IMG/VR virus record: IMGVR_UViG_3300034683_000192
Location: 124,001-188,000 of that record
Direction: 5' to 3' (one strand)
Source of the DNA: a virus
Length of the DNA: 64,000 nucleotides
Part shown: positions 34,086 through 42,986 of the stretch, one piece after another
How positions within the stretch are numbered: position 1 is the first letter of the stretch
Layout: each line of letters opens with the position of its first letter
The notes under the pieces: model-generated
Databases searched by the model: none
What the model was told of the DNA's origin: nothing
Seen by the model: only the letters and a program-made list of their open reading frames with translations
Made by a program: the position numbers and the translations under genes

Positions 34086-35356
34086 CTGGATTTTCCTCGG
34101 AGTGTATTGATCGCCACATTTGCAAGTTCAATATAGATTGGGTATGTGTAAAACATCATCATGTCCGACATATGCTGAGTATCTTTGACTAGTGTCAGTA
34201 CTTCAGTCGGATTGATTGCACGATCGGTGATGTAGGTATAGAGAATCCTTTCAAGAGGAGTCATGCTGTCTTTGTTTCTCGTGTAGAATGCATTGCTCAG
34301 TACGTAGTATTCTTCGCCTTCTGGATCGAGTGCGATATACCATCGATTGATGAGTGCGGTATGGTCAACTGCCAGTGCATTCGCAGCGAGATATTTCTTT
34401 TTGAATTTGGGTACAATTAGAGAAAACGTTTCGAGTATATCCGTTTTGAACTGGTACCAAATGGAGTCATCGTAATCCTGCAGACGACGGAAGATTTGTT
34501 GAGGTCGCATCTTCACTTCTTTGTACGTAAGCAGTTTCTTCATGAATTCGCCTACGTAAGGATCATACACTCCATCAGGTCGTACAAATGCTCTCCAATC
34601 TTCATTGAAGAACTTTCGAATATAGAGTTTTATCAGAGCTGCTCTGATTTGCTCAAACGACATTACGTCGAGGTACGTCTGCTCTTTGAGAAGTGTGTAT
34701 GTGTCGTTTCCGGGGTAGGATACTTTTTCGAAGATGAATGTTTCTCTTACCCCAGAATCCAACCGACGGATGATCAGATCAGTAGCAAGATTCAGGATCT
34801 CGAAACCGATCTTGTAACAGCGATTCTGTCTGTAAGTCATTGGGGTCTTATCATTGACCTTGAACTCACCGACATTTCCATCATCGAGCTGCATCAAGAA
34901 CTGATCACCGACGTTCGGTTCAAATCCAGGATAAACGACAGCTTCACCATTCAGATCGAAACTATTGTCTTCTGGATTGAATGTCGGCTGAAGAGAATCC
35001 TGCAGTCTCATTTCAAAGTGCAGAATCTTGGTAAAGTCCTTATGTACAGGATTCCCCATGGGCTGTATGTCCGCTGGGGAAGTGCGAATATCCTGCTCTG
35101 GCTGATTCACGTGGTAATACGTGACCGTGACAGGAATACCCTCGACATACGTCATGAGATCCCGAAAGGTATTCTCGTATTGATCTATGTTGAGCGCAGT
35201 CCTTGTAGAGAAGGTATTCGATATGTGCGCAAGTGCAGCTAAGTCACCGTCGGTGGTGACATTATCGTTGTTCGGAATGATCCGGTCAGTTTCTTTAAGT
35301 TCTGTATTTTGCGACGATGTCGCCGATGAGTTGCCGGAGCGGCCGATAAGAGTCAT
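34067..35356 (-). CDS. unknown structural-type protein, 429 aa
   Basis: Not recognised. Begins with a Ser/Asn/Thr-rich disordered stretch (residues 1-35), then strand-rich and helical segments (FLMQLDDGNVGEFKVND; IFRRLQDYDDSIWYQF). ATG at 35356 follows GGAGG by five bases and lies 62 bases inside the end of the 514-aa gene, an unusually long overlap in a different frame. The run 36839-32311 is one transcript ending in the putative hub, so this is probably a baseplate or tail component, by context only. Confidence 0.75.
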   Translation of the reverse strand: MTLIGRSGNSSATSSQNTELKETDRIIPNNDNVTTDGDLAALAHISNTFSTRTALNIDQYENTFRDLMTYVEGIPVTVTYYHVNQPEQDIRTSPADIQPMGNPVHKDFTKILHFEMRLQDSLQPTFNPEDNSFDLNGEAVVYPGFEPNVGDQFLMQLDDGNVGEFKVNDKTPMTYRQNRCYKIGFEILNLATDLIIRRLDSGVRETFIFEKVSYPGNDTYTLLKEQTYLDVMSFEQIRAALIKLYIRKFFNEDWRAFVRPDGVYDPYVGEFMKKLLTYKEVKMRPQQIFRRLQDYDDSIWYQFKTDILETFSLIVPKFKKKYLAANALAVDHTALINRWYIALDPEGEEYYVLSNAFYTRNKDSMTPLERILYTYITDRAINPTEVLTLVKDTQHMSDMMMFYTYPIYIELANVAINTLRGKSRCISRP

Positions 35357-36839
35357 TGAGACCTCCGAGGACGTTGAATTTCGGATCCTTGATTGTACCA
35401 GTGGAAGTATCCACGAGTCCATTATCCAGTAGATTCTGAATCTGTTTGGACACAGTAAAGAACGGCCACTTGTCAAGGATTAGATCGTACCACTCAGGAT
35501 TGAGAAACCGAATGTCCGTGATTTCATAAAGAACGATTCGGTATTGTTTGTGGATATTGAATCCAGGAAACTTAAGAGTGAGGTCCTCTGTAAGTTCGAG
35601 TTGTTCGACTTCTATCGGAATATCGTTCGCAAAAACCTCAATACGGACGAGACAATCATCTCTGAATGATTTTTGTCCTTGCCGTTTGAGTACTTCTACG
35701 ATAGTCGGATGAAGTCTGTATCCTTCATCAGTGTCGAGTATTCCAGATAGATTCTCTGCTGTCATCTCGCCTGGAGTTTCATTGACGATACATCCAGCGA
35801 TAAGAAATTCCCGATACGACTTTTTGTAAACAATTCCTCTAGGAATCATCCAATCGTCGTAATAAGGAAGAACGATAGGAGTTGGACGAGGTCCAATGTT
35901 CTGAACTCGAAATTGTTCTTCCTGTTCTTTCTCCGGGAAAGTTCCATCGAGATTTCTGAAGGGAATATCTGTATCCCTTTTAAGGATCAGAAATTCAGGA
36001 ATCATTTGGTTGTCAACAACGTGAGGATACTGCAAACACATACAGTCAACTCGATTGTACTGCATGTGCAGAACAAAGCGAGTCTGGTATGCATTCGGAG
36101 ATCTTCCGTTCTTGACTTCTTCTGGTTTGTCTTCAGTATATTCAAGCTGTACTGTACAGTAGATGTTGGTCTTGGGAATAATCAGTTCAACGTTTCGATT
36201 CACTTCGGATCGACTCACGTTTCGCTGAATAATCCCTTGTGATCCCGCTGTAAGGTAATCCCAAAATGACAAATTCGGATTCTTAGTGAATCTGCGCAAT
36301 TTGTAAAGACCATATAGCGACACCAGAATGTCTTGCGGTATCGGATAATCGTACTTTACAGTTTCTGTGTATACGTGACCACCAGAAAATCTACGGTACA
36401 GTAATGTTGGTATTTCGTATGCTTGATCGCGGCTCACAAGTTCTATTTCAAATTCCATCGCGACATACGCAGGTACTGCCATTTCGAGAAGTCGGATGGA
36501 TGAAACGGGATCCACAAATACTGGTGGGTATTTGTTTCCAAGATCATGTTTATTGATGTATTGCCCGGTATGAACAGCTACACCAGCAGCATCCCACTTT
36601 ACATTCGCTGGGTTTGTATTGGGATGTGCTTTGACCATGATCTTGTTATTGCGGAAAATTGTACTGTGATCGTTGTCAGTAGCTTGTTGCGCGACACTGT
36701 ACGATGTATCGATGTACAGCTTATTGTCCATCGGGGTTAATGGATTGATGTCGTTCAGGATCTTATGCACCATCTGTTTGACCACAACATCGTGGATGTG
36801 TTCGGTCATTTCGGTAATCGGAGAATATCTGACCGGCAT
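35295..36839 (-). CDS. unknown structural-type protein, 514 aa
   Basis: Not recognised. Strand-rich throughout, aromatic, with polar loops; no membrane spans. First gene of the unit 36839-32311. ATG at 36839 follows GGAGG by five bases. The C-terminal 20 codons are shared with the start of the next gene in another frame. Large size and neighbours suggest a baseplate wedge or neck protein, without a diagnostic motif. Confidence 0.8.
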   Translation of the reverse strand: MPVRYSPITEMTEHIHDVVVKQMVHKILNDINPLTPMDNKLYIDTSYSVAQQATDNDHSTIFRNNKIMVKAHPNTNPANVKWDAAGVAVHTGQYINKHDLGNKYPPVFVDPVSSIRLLEMAVPAYVAMEFEIELVSRDQAYEIPTLLYRRFSGGHVYTETVKYDYPIPQDILVSLYGLYKLRRFTKNPNLSFWDYLTAGSQGIIQRNVSRSEVNRNVELIIPKTNIYCTVQLEYTEDKPEEVKNGRSPNAYQTRFVLHMQYNRVDCMCLQYPHVVDNQMIPEFLILKRDTDIPFRNLDGTFPEKEQEEQFRVQNIGPRPTPIVLPYYDDWMIPRGIVYKKSYREFLIAGCIVNETPGEMTAENLSGILDTDEGYRLHPTIVEVLKRQGQKSFRDDCLVRIEVFANDIPIEVEQLELTEDLTLKFPGFNIHKQYRIVLYEITDIRFLNPEWYDLILDKWPFFTVSKQIQNLLDNGLVDTSTGTIKDPKFNVLGGLNDSYRPLRQLIGDIVAKYRT

Positions 36840-36864
36840 TGTGGCCTCCAAAAATACCTGAATG

Positions 36865-36868
36865 TATG
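36865..36868 (+). promoter_or_regulatory. possible TATG-type promoter for the fibre cluster
   Basis: GAATGTATGGAAAATG, 50 bases upstream of the start at 36918 in the divergent spacer (36840-36917). Weak single match. Confidence 0.25.
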
Positions 36869-36917
36869 GAAAATGAATCGCATATCATGTAAGTTAGACC
36901 CTTAGGAGGGTAAAATA

Positions 36918-37730
36918 ATGTCCAACGATGAAGGTATAATGTCAGCGCTCTTTCATCTCGGAAATGATAATCCGAGTAATCCTGTCGAACAGACCGCAGA
37001 TACCGATATCATTGAATTGACCAATCCAGAACCAGCTTCTTCGAAAATCACAGACTTTGAAATAAAGTTTGTGGGTATCTCCAAAGCATCTGGAGAAGAA
37101 CCACTTGCACCAAATCCCAAAACGTTGAAAATATTCCAAAAATTCAATGATATCGTTATCGCAATAGATGCACTCCATGCGGAGTATCTTGAACTTTTCG
37201 AGAACGAAAACGTACCTACGTTTACTATGGATCGAGTACTCACAGAAATGCAGTTGTGTTTCGTAGAGTACCTCTCGAATAGAAAGACGAGACTTCATCC
37301 AATCGTCAACATGCTCACCATGTGTGAGAGTTTTCTTATTCCGAGGTTTTACAAACTCGCATACAACGATATTTCCGAACCAGAAACTCGGAAACAGCAT
37401 GGAGATCGAGTTCAGGCGATTGCCGCCATCATGAAGATGCTGCAAGTCACATTCTTTGAAAAATTCGATACTCCTGGTGTAGGAATGATTTCGCGATATA
37501 CCGCGATCAGTCTTCACAAATACAATGAAGATTTGATTCCTACCGATAAGAATACACTCATCGATGTTATCAATCTCTGTATGTGTCAAATGATACAGGG
37601 AAAGATTCCGACTGTTGACGTTACCGCTGATGTTACAATTCCCGACATGCTGTTCTGGTGTCTTACTGCGCTTGCAGAACAAGAAGTCAATATCTTAGAA
37701 GAAGTCACTACTTACCTGAATCGCAGATAG
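36918..37730 (+). CDS. unknown protein at head of fibre cluster, 270 aa
   Basis: Not recognised. Disordered acidic N-terminus (residues 1-45), then helices (YLELFENENVP; QAIAAIMKMLQVTFFEKF). AGGAGGG lies seven bases before the ATG. It precedes three fibre-related genes on the same strand with 11-12-base gaps, so it likely contributes to attachment or is co-expressed with fibres. Confidence 0.8.
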   Translation: MSNDEGIMSALFHLGNDNPSNPVEQTADTDIIELTNPEPASSKITDFEIKFVGISKASGEEPLAPNPKTLKIFQKFNDIVIAIDALHAEYLELFENENVPTFTMDRVLTEMQLCFVEYLSNRKTRLHPIVNMLTMCESFLIPRFYKLAYNDISEPETRKQHGDRVQAIAAIMKMLQVTFFEKFDTPGVGMISRYTAISLHKYNEDLIPTDKNTLIDVINLCMCQMIQGKIPTVDVTADVTIPDMLFWCLTALAEQEVNILEEVTTYLNRR

Positions 37731-37741
37731 GAGCAGCATAA

Positions 37742-38602
37742 ATGCCCACTCTCATATCAACAGTAATTCTGAGATCGAAAACTCACGCTGAATGGGATGC
37801 AGAAAATCCAGTAATACTTACCGGATATGGTGCATATTCCACAGATACCAGAGAAGTCAAAATAGGTGATGGTACAACTCACTGGAGAGAGCTTACTTCC
37901 AGTCCTTATGGAAGTGTGGTTGGTCCGCACGCCGAACTTCATCTTCCAAATGGAATTGACCCAGTCACAGATGTGCAACTTGAAGATGGTTCGAGTGCAA
38001 AAGATCTCGGGCAACTCAAAGCACGACTCGGTGAGTTTGTTCAGAATGCACAACTCAATACATTCACCAAATCTGGAGCATTTCCGATATCCGCTGTAGG
38101 TATGGTGGATGGTCCTGTTACAAATGCTGGAGGAATTCTCATCGTATTCGCGGTAAGCGAATCATACGTTTACCAAGAGTACATTGAACTTGGTGTCTCC
38201 AAATTCCGGTACTGGAGAGTGAGTCAGGGTAGTGTCTGGACTTCATGGAAAGAAGTTGCGACTACTGCAGATCTTGCGGCTATTCGTGATGAACTTCTTC
38301 AGCAATTCAGTGACTATGTCAGTACAAATACTTTCGTTTCCGCAGTGGACGCAATAAATGCAGAACTTACATCCATTCGTGAAAACGTGTCTGACGAAAT
38401 CTCACTTGACAATTCTGCGATCTTTGCATCTGCAAAATCTGTCAAGCTTTTGAATGATCAACTTACGACCGCTCTTGCTGGAAAAGCAAATACCGCACAT
38501 ACACATACTGCGGATCAGGTTGGACTTCCATATATCCAATACTCTACACTCGATCCTACGGGTGGTGTCAATAACACGATACACATCAAGCTGATTGCTT
38601 AG
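37742..38602 (+). CDS. tail fibre protein, 286 aa
   Basis: Clear fibre architecture. Residues 1-60 form the N-terminal domain found in many fibres and in the Mtd tropism determinant (RSKTHAEWDAENPVIL...EVKIGDGTTHWREL). Residues about 100-175 resemble the pyocin-knob module, ending in FRYWRVSQGSVWTSWKEV. Then a helical repeat, and a tip with KANTAHTHTADQVGL, the HxH motif that binds metal along fibre shafts. AGGAG lies close before the ATG. The tail-tip knob suggests receptor binding; host receptor unknown. Confidence 0.85.
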   Translation: MPTLISTVILRSKTHAEWDAENPVILTGYGAYSTDTREVKIGDGTTHWRELTSSPYGSVVGPHAELHLPNGIDPVTDVQLEDGSSAKDLGQLKARLGEFVQNAQLNTFTKSGAFPISAVGMVDGPVTNAGGILIVFAVSESYVYQEYIELGVSKFRYWRVSQGSVWTSWKEVATTADLAAIRDELLQQFSDYVSTNTFVSAVDAINAELTSIRENVSDEISLDNSAIFASAKSVKLLNDQLTTALAGKANTAHTHTADQVGLPYIQYSTLDPTGGVNNTIHIKLIA

Positions 38603-38614
38603 AAAGGAGTCCAC

Positions 38615-39577
38615 ATGTCAACCACTTGCCTGTTCTACAATCAGCACACAGCTCTTGCTGTATACGATTCAATAATACTCAATCTCGAACCTACTGATCG
38701 ACCAGTACTGAGAAGTATTGGTTCCCAGTATGATTTTTTGAAGTTTGATGAAATAGATGGCGTAGTTTTATCTGGTGGGTGCAATGTGACCACAGGGGGA
38801 ATCGACGTTCGTCTTACTGAACAAGATATTGAAGATGTTCGTACATTTCTCCAACAGAAGTACGATGAAGAAAAGTACTCAGTATACTTGTTCGACAAAA
38901 ATCGAAGATTTCTTCATGTCGCACGAAAATATACTGTCACCGATCCGGAAATGTCAGTAATTCCACTAACCATACGTACCACCAAGGTACCATCTGAGAC
39001 AGATATCATAATTCCAGGTACAGATACATTTGATCGAGCATATCTCGCTATCGATGCCGATGGTACATACTCGATCCTTCCTGGAGTACTGAAAGAATCT
39101 CACAAGGTTCTGTGTACTGAAGAAGAATTTCTCGAAAACTGGGATATACCAGAGCATCAATGCAAGTACGACTTTGCGTCGTCCGCATGGATAGATATTC
39201 GTTCTCTTGAATCGTATATGAACGAACTCTCACTTGAAATTCGTACTCATTTTGAAGGGGTTCGCTGGAAAGCGTGGAATAAATACGTTCCTCAGTACGA
39301 CCAAGCTACGTGGGCGTCACAGTTGACGGAAGCTACTGCATGGCTCAAAGACAACACAGAAGAAACGCCATACATTGATCTCTTCTTGGCTGGACGAGAT
39401 ACTCCTCCTACAAAAGAAGAACTGTGTTTGGATATCGTGAATAACAACCACCAGTTCAAATTGGTGATGGCACCAATAAACTCAGAACAGTGGAATTGGC
39501 TCGATAAGATCAAAGTAGCCAAAACCAATTCCGAACTTGACACCATTCGTGCACAATTCCGAAACTCTGTGAAGTGA
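38615..39577 (+). CDS. putative tail fibre assembly protein, 320 aa
   Basis: The C-terminal 110 residues follow the fibre-assembly/DUF4376-like pattern: RWKAWNKYVPQYDQATWASQ, then PYIDLFLAGRDTPPTKEELCLDIVNNN and a final helix with WLDKIKVAKTNSELDTI. The N-terminal two thirds are specific to this phage. Lies 12 bases after the fibre gene; fibre chaperones are usually next to their fibre. AAAGGAG precedes the ATG and a hairpin follows. Confidence 0.65.
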   Translation: MSTTCLFYNQHTALAVYDSIILNLEPTDRPVLRSIGSQYDFLKFDEIDGVVLSGGCNVTTGGIDVRLTEQDIEDVRTFLQQKYDEEKYSVYLFDKNRRFLHVARKYTVTDPEMSVIPLTIRTTKVPSETDIIIPGTDTFDRAYLAIDADGTYSILPGVLKESHKVLCTEEEFLENWDIPEHQCKYDFASSAWIDIRSLESYMNELSLEIRTHFEGVRWKAWNKYVPQYDQATWASQLTEATAWLKDNTEETPYIDLFLAGRDTPPTKEELCLDIVNNNHQFKLVMAPINSEQWNWLDKIKVAKTNSELDTIRAQFRNSVK

Positions 39578-39581
39578 ACCG

Positions 39582-39611
39582 CATGTGCTTGCCCGAAAAG
39601 GCAAGCACATG
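39582..39611 (+). terminator. hairpin after fibre assembly gene
   Basis: 12-bp stem CATGTGCTTGCC / GGCAAGCACATG with a six-base A-rich loop, five bases past the stop. Confidence 0.8.
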
Positions 39612-39659
39612 TTCTACCAAATATAATGTATCATAATCATTAACCAGTGGAGATTTACC

Positions 39660-40166
39660 ATGTCCGTTCTCGTAAATATTGGCGGCACGTGGAAGACGGC
39701 TGACAAGATATTTGTGAAGATAAATGACAGTTGGAAAGAATCTGAAAATATATTTGTCAAAACTAACGACATCTGGACTCCAGCATATTCCTTTTCTTGG
39801 AGTATTGGTAGTTGGAGTACTTGTACAGTTTCGTGTGGTGGTGGTACGCAGTCTCGTACTGTCGAGTGCCGTAGAAATGACAACAAACTCGTAAATGACG
39901 CATTATGTACTACCACAAAACCAATAACTTCACAATCTTGCAATACACAAGCATGTGCTGCTCCAGAGTGTAGATATTCTGGAATGGACCCTAACTATAC
40001 TTGGTTTATTACGTCTGGTCAGTCGTGGCTTTATTGGGGAGGAGCTTCTCCATTTGCAAAAATAAGTCAAAGTGCTACATCTTACACATATGGCGGATAT
40101 TTGTACACTAAAGGTGTACTTATGCAATCTACTACTCTATTTCAAATATGCCGTACACCAGTGTAG
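39660..40166 (+). CDS. thrombospondin type-1 repeat protein, 168 aa
   Basis: Residues 1-42 carry two copies of a short unit (TADKIFVKINDSWKE, SENIFVKTNDIWTP), typical of a fibre base. Residues 44-99 are a full thrombospondin type-1 repeat: WSxCxxSCGGGxQxRxVxC with six Cys at 55, 59, 70, 83, 94 and 99. In animals and apicomplexans this domain binds glycans and proteins and is disulphide-bonded; in a phage it is unusual and points to an adhesin, but function is inferred. The rest (residues 100-168) has no known motif. A hairpin precedes and the adjacent fibre gene follows. Confidence 0.85.
   Translation: MSVLVNIGGTWKTADKIFVKINDSWKESENIFVKTNDIWTPAYSFSWSIGSWSTCTVSCGGGTQSRTVECRRNDNKLVNDALCTTTKPITSQSCNTQACAAPECRYSGMDPNYTWFITSGQSWLYWGGASPFAKISQSATSYTYGGYLYTKGVLMQSTTLFQICRTPV
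39798..39956 (+). other. thrombospondin type-1 domain (within gene)
   Basis: DNA encoding residues 47-99, from the Trp of the WSxC motif to the sixth Cys of the repeat. Confidence 0.8.
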
Positions 40167-40216
40167 ATACATACAAGAGATAATTACCATATAGACTTTA
40201 TACTGGGAGATCATAA

Positions 40217-41698
40217 ATGCAAAATCACATTCCGAATAGATTATTCGCACAATCATTTCTGTATCGTGTGAGTTTTGAGAAATCCACCAATACAGAGTAC
40301 ATGACAAAACTCATCTCGGAGTTTCGTTCAAAAAATCGTGATGTCATCTTCGATATACATCTGAATGATTCACAAACTCAGAAAAGTGTGTTTGAGATTT
40401 TCAAAGAAGTGGGACCCACTGAAAAGATACGATTCACGCAGAACCGTTCTTTTGATCAGAATGACTGGGTCTATTCTGGTGAAGGTGAACACATTGGATT
40501 CATTGCTCCAGACGAGCATACACTGCATCACATCACGTTGATGTCGATTCATTCGATTGGTGAACGAGAACCAGTCATGCTCGTCTACAATGGGAATGAA
40601 ATCTATCTTCCTGTCGAAAAGATTCCTCCGAACATTTTGAGTCATTCGATCAACTTGATCTCCGGAGAAAAGATATCTTCGGACGGACTTTGTTCAGTCA
40701 TTCCTGTACAGTCAAAAATGATCGGACCGAAAGGTAGAATCATCACTTCTGCACAGACAAGAGCAGGTCTCGTGTGTCACGCATTTCAGGGTGAACTTCC
40801 TAGTCTGAATGTTCCTGGAAATATCAACAAGATCAATTTCCTTGAACAGTGGTTGACTGGGTCGACATCCCTTACATCTAAAGAATTCATTGGGTACGAA
40901 TTTGAGAAGGATACTTTCCGTATTCGTTCCATCGAATTCATTGCCAGAGTTGGTGCTCCAGATGCTCCTGCGCAACTTACCCCAAGACCAAAGACGATGC
41001 AGATATTCGGAAAAAAAGGAACCACCTGGATTCCTATTTCTACCGAATTTACTCTTCAGCCAGAACACTGGCAATTCTTGAGTCCGGTTGCACTCAATTT
41101 CACACCAGACGAAGATGAAGATTTTGAGTACTCTGGAATTCGTGTCGACATCTCTGAGTGGTATCCAGGTGCACATGACAAGATGGAACTTGGTCTCATG
41201 CGAATGATTGTACGCGGTATCCCCAAATACAGTCAAAACATCAAAGTTCCATTCATCACCCCTCCAGATAGTCAAATGCTGTACACCCAGTACAATCCCT
41301 ATCTTCTGGAATATCCCAAGAATATTGGGGAAGAGATCATTCCACCGAATATCTCGGAAAAGAAAATCGATCTGACAAAGTACCTTCCTGTACCGAAAAA
41401 GATCGAGTTCGCCAACACGAAGATAAACTATCTCGAAGATCTTATCAATGTCACTGAACTTGAGTCTGGTGATGTTATTGAGATTCGTGCCAAGAAAGCA
41501 ACAACTTTCCAGATAGGCAGAGAAACTCCGAAAGATGATCATTCGCGACTTCTTGCGGATCGTTGTCTTCTGCTTGCTGGATACAAGTTCTCTCTCGGAG
41601 GATCGTCATATTTCACGGTGTACGGTAAAGTGCAACGGAATACCACGATCAGATTGACCTTCGACGCAAAAGAAAAAGTATTCGTTATCGAAAAATAA
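40217..41698 (+). CDS. unknown fibre/tail-tip protein, 493 aa
   Basis: Not recognised as a family. Strand-rich with several repeats of a 'FYxSGIRVDISEWYPG'-like carbohydrate-module layout in the second half (EYSGIRVDISEWYPGAHDKM). Lies between the TSP1 gene and the Gly-rich adhesin, so a receptor-binding role is likely. GGGAG precedes the ATG. A 15-bp hairpin follows. Confidence 0.7.
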   Translation: MQNHIPNRLFAQSFLYRVSFEKSTNTEYMTKLISEFRSKNRDVIFDIHLNDSQTQKSVFEIFKEVGPTEKIRFTQNRSFDQNDWVYSGEGEHIGFIAPDEHTLHHITLMSIHSIGEREPVMLVYNGNEIYLPVEKIPPNILSHSINLISGEKISSDGLCSVIPVQSKMIGPKGRIITSAQTRAGLVCHAFQGELPSLNVPGNINKINFLEQWLTGSTSLTSKEFIGYEFEKDTFRIRSIEFIARVGAPDAPAQLTPRPKTMQIFGKKGTTWIPISTEFTLQPEHWQFLSPVALNFTPDEDEDFEYSGIRVDISEWYPGAHDKMELGLMRMIVRGIPKYSQNIKVPFITPPDSQMLYTQYNPYLLEYPKNIGEEIIPPNISEKKIDLTKYLPVPKKIEFANTKINYLEDLINVTELESGDVIEIRAKKATTFQIGRETPKDDHSRLLADRCLLLAGYKFSLGGSSYFTVYGKVQRNTTIRLTFDAKEKVFVIEK

Positions 41699-41704
41699 AC
41701 TACC

Positions 41705-41735
41705 TGACAAATGCTGGAAATTCCAGCATTTGTCA
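41705..41735 (+). terminator. hairpin after the 493-aa gene
   Basis: 15-bp perfect stem TGACAAATGCTGGAA / TTCCAGCATTTGTCA with a single-base centre; AT-rich rather than GC-rich, followed by AATATTG. Confidence 0.75.
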
Positions 41736-41751
41736 AATATTGCGCAAATAT

Positions 41752-41755
41752 TATG
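41752..41755 (+). promoter_or_regulatory. TATG-type (late) promoter candidate
   Basis: CAAATATTATGTTCATC between the hairpin at 41735 and the gene at 41789, 34 bases from the start codon. TATG in AT-rich context, same spacing as at 42949, 53808 and 62039. Confidence 0.45.
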
Positions 41756-41788
41756 TTCATCTAAATACCAATAAACTAGGAGGACGTA

Positions 41789-42871
41789 ATGCCAATATCA
41801 ATTGAACTTGCAGACGCCGGTAGCAAGTTGCGTAAAAATTACAATAAAGAAGTAATCGCCGGTACTGAATTTAAATTTCCTACTCCGATGGAAGATTTCT
41901 TTTCCACTGGTGTAACTACTACGGATGAATTTGAATCTACTGTAGATGGAGATCCAGTTGTTCTTTCTTTCAAAAATATGACCATCAACGCTGGTCATAT
42001 TGTTCGACCTACAAATAGATGTAAAGGGATGTTCATTTACGTTGAAGGAGATCTCATCGTAAATGGACAATTGACCATGACTGCACGCGGTGCCGCTGGT
42101 GCAGGTATGTTTGTAGGGATCGATCCTGAAGTTGGAGTTTACATAAACTCTGAAGATACCTTTACCGAACACGATCTTGTTGTCATATCTCCCAATGGTG
42201 GAAATGGTGGATCACGTCGAAGTATTGGTAGTGGAAGTGAAACTTCATACGGTGCAGATGGATATCCCGGATATGTCGGTACCAACGGCGCATGTGGAGG
42301 CGGTGGTGGAGGCGGCGTAGCCCATCAAAATAGTGGTTCAAGTACATCAGGATCTGGATCAGCTGGTACATCTTTCTCTGGTGGAGCCGGAGGTGGTGGA
42401 GCAGCTTCTGCTGGTGTTACCATTACTGCAGAAAATGGTGCACTCGATGGTGGGGCTGGCGGCAATGCCAGAGCAGCTACAATAAATACCTCGACCAAAC
42501 GTAGAGCGTGTGGTGGTGGCGCAGGAAATCCTGGTGGTGCATTTCAGCGAGCTGCTCCTGTCGAATATCTTGCACAGAACGGTGGTACTGGTGCCGGAGG
42601 ATTGATCATTCTCGTTGTTAAGGGGAACATTATCCTTGGTACCAGTGGAAAAATAAGTTCAGATGGTGTTGTAGGTGGTGCTGGACACAATGCTGGTGGA
42701 GGAGGATCTGGTGGCGGAGCCATCCACATCTTCCACAAAGGTACGATCAATGATCTCACCAAAATCACTGCTACCGGTGGTAATGGTGGTGGATCTACTG
42801 GTGGATCTATTCCTTATGCTCGAGGTGGTAAAGGCGGGAATGGATTCATTGGTCGATATATCCTGGGATAA
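41789..42871 (+). CDS. glycine-rich tail fibre / adhesin, 360 aa
   Basis: After an N-terminal strand domain (residues 1-120), most of the protein consists of Gly/Ser/Ala-rich runs, including GGGGGGVAHQ and several GGxGGxG stretches. Such polyglycine shafts occur in gp38-like adhesins at the tips of phage long tail fibres, where loops between Gly runs contact the receptor. AGGAGG precedes the ATG. The Gly runs are coded with varied GGN codons, not a simple DNA repeat. Confidence 0.75.
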   Translation: MPISIELADAGSKLRKNYNKEVIAGTEFKFPTPMEDFFSTGVTTTDEFESTVDGDPVVLSFKNMTINAGHIVRPTNRCKGMFIYVEGDLIVNGQLTMTARGAAGAGMFVGIDPEVGVYINSEDTFTEHDLVVISPNGGNGGSRRSIGSGSETSYGADGYPGYVGTNGACGGGGGGGVAHQNSGSSTSGSGSAGTSFSGGAGGGGAASAGVTITAENGALDGGAGGNARAATINTSTKRRACGGGAGNPGGAFQRAAPVEYLAQNGGTGAGGLIILVVKGNIILGTSGKISSDGVVGGAGHNAGGGGSGGGAIHIFHKGTINDLTKITATGGNGGGSTGGSIPYARGGKGGNGFIGRYILG

Positions 42872-42889
42872 TGGTTCCAAGTATAAACG

Positions 42890-42917
42890 AGATGAGGACC
42901 CATTTGGGTCCTCATCT
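42890..42917 (+). terminator. hairpin after the Gly-rich fibre gene
   Basis: 12-bp perfect stem AGATGAGGACCC / GGGTCCTCATCT, loop ATTT, followed by TTTGTACCTATTTTTTTA, one of the clearest U-rich tails here. Confidence 0.85.
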
Positions 42918-42948
42918 TTGTACCTATTTTTTTATGTCAGGTACTCAT

Positions 42949-42952
42949 TATG
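42949..42952 (+). promoter_or_regulatory. TATG-type (late) promoter candidate
   Basis: GTACTCATTATGTGTC, 35 bases before the start codon at 42987. Confidence 0.4.
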
Positions 42953-42986
42953 TGTCTATACGAGTAATACATCTAAGGAGCCTCAC

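Noticed and set aside
42675-42986. Upstream extension of the UvsX-like gene
   Set aside because: It would overlap the Gly-rich gene and cross its terminator; the ATG at 42987 has a ribosome binding site.
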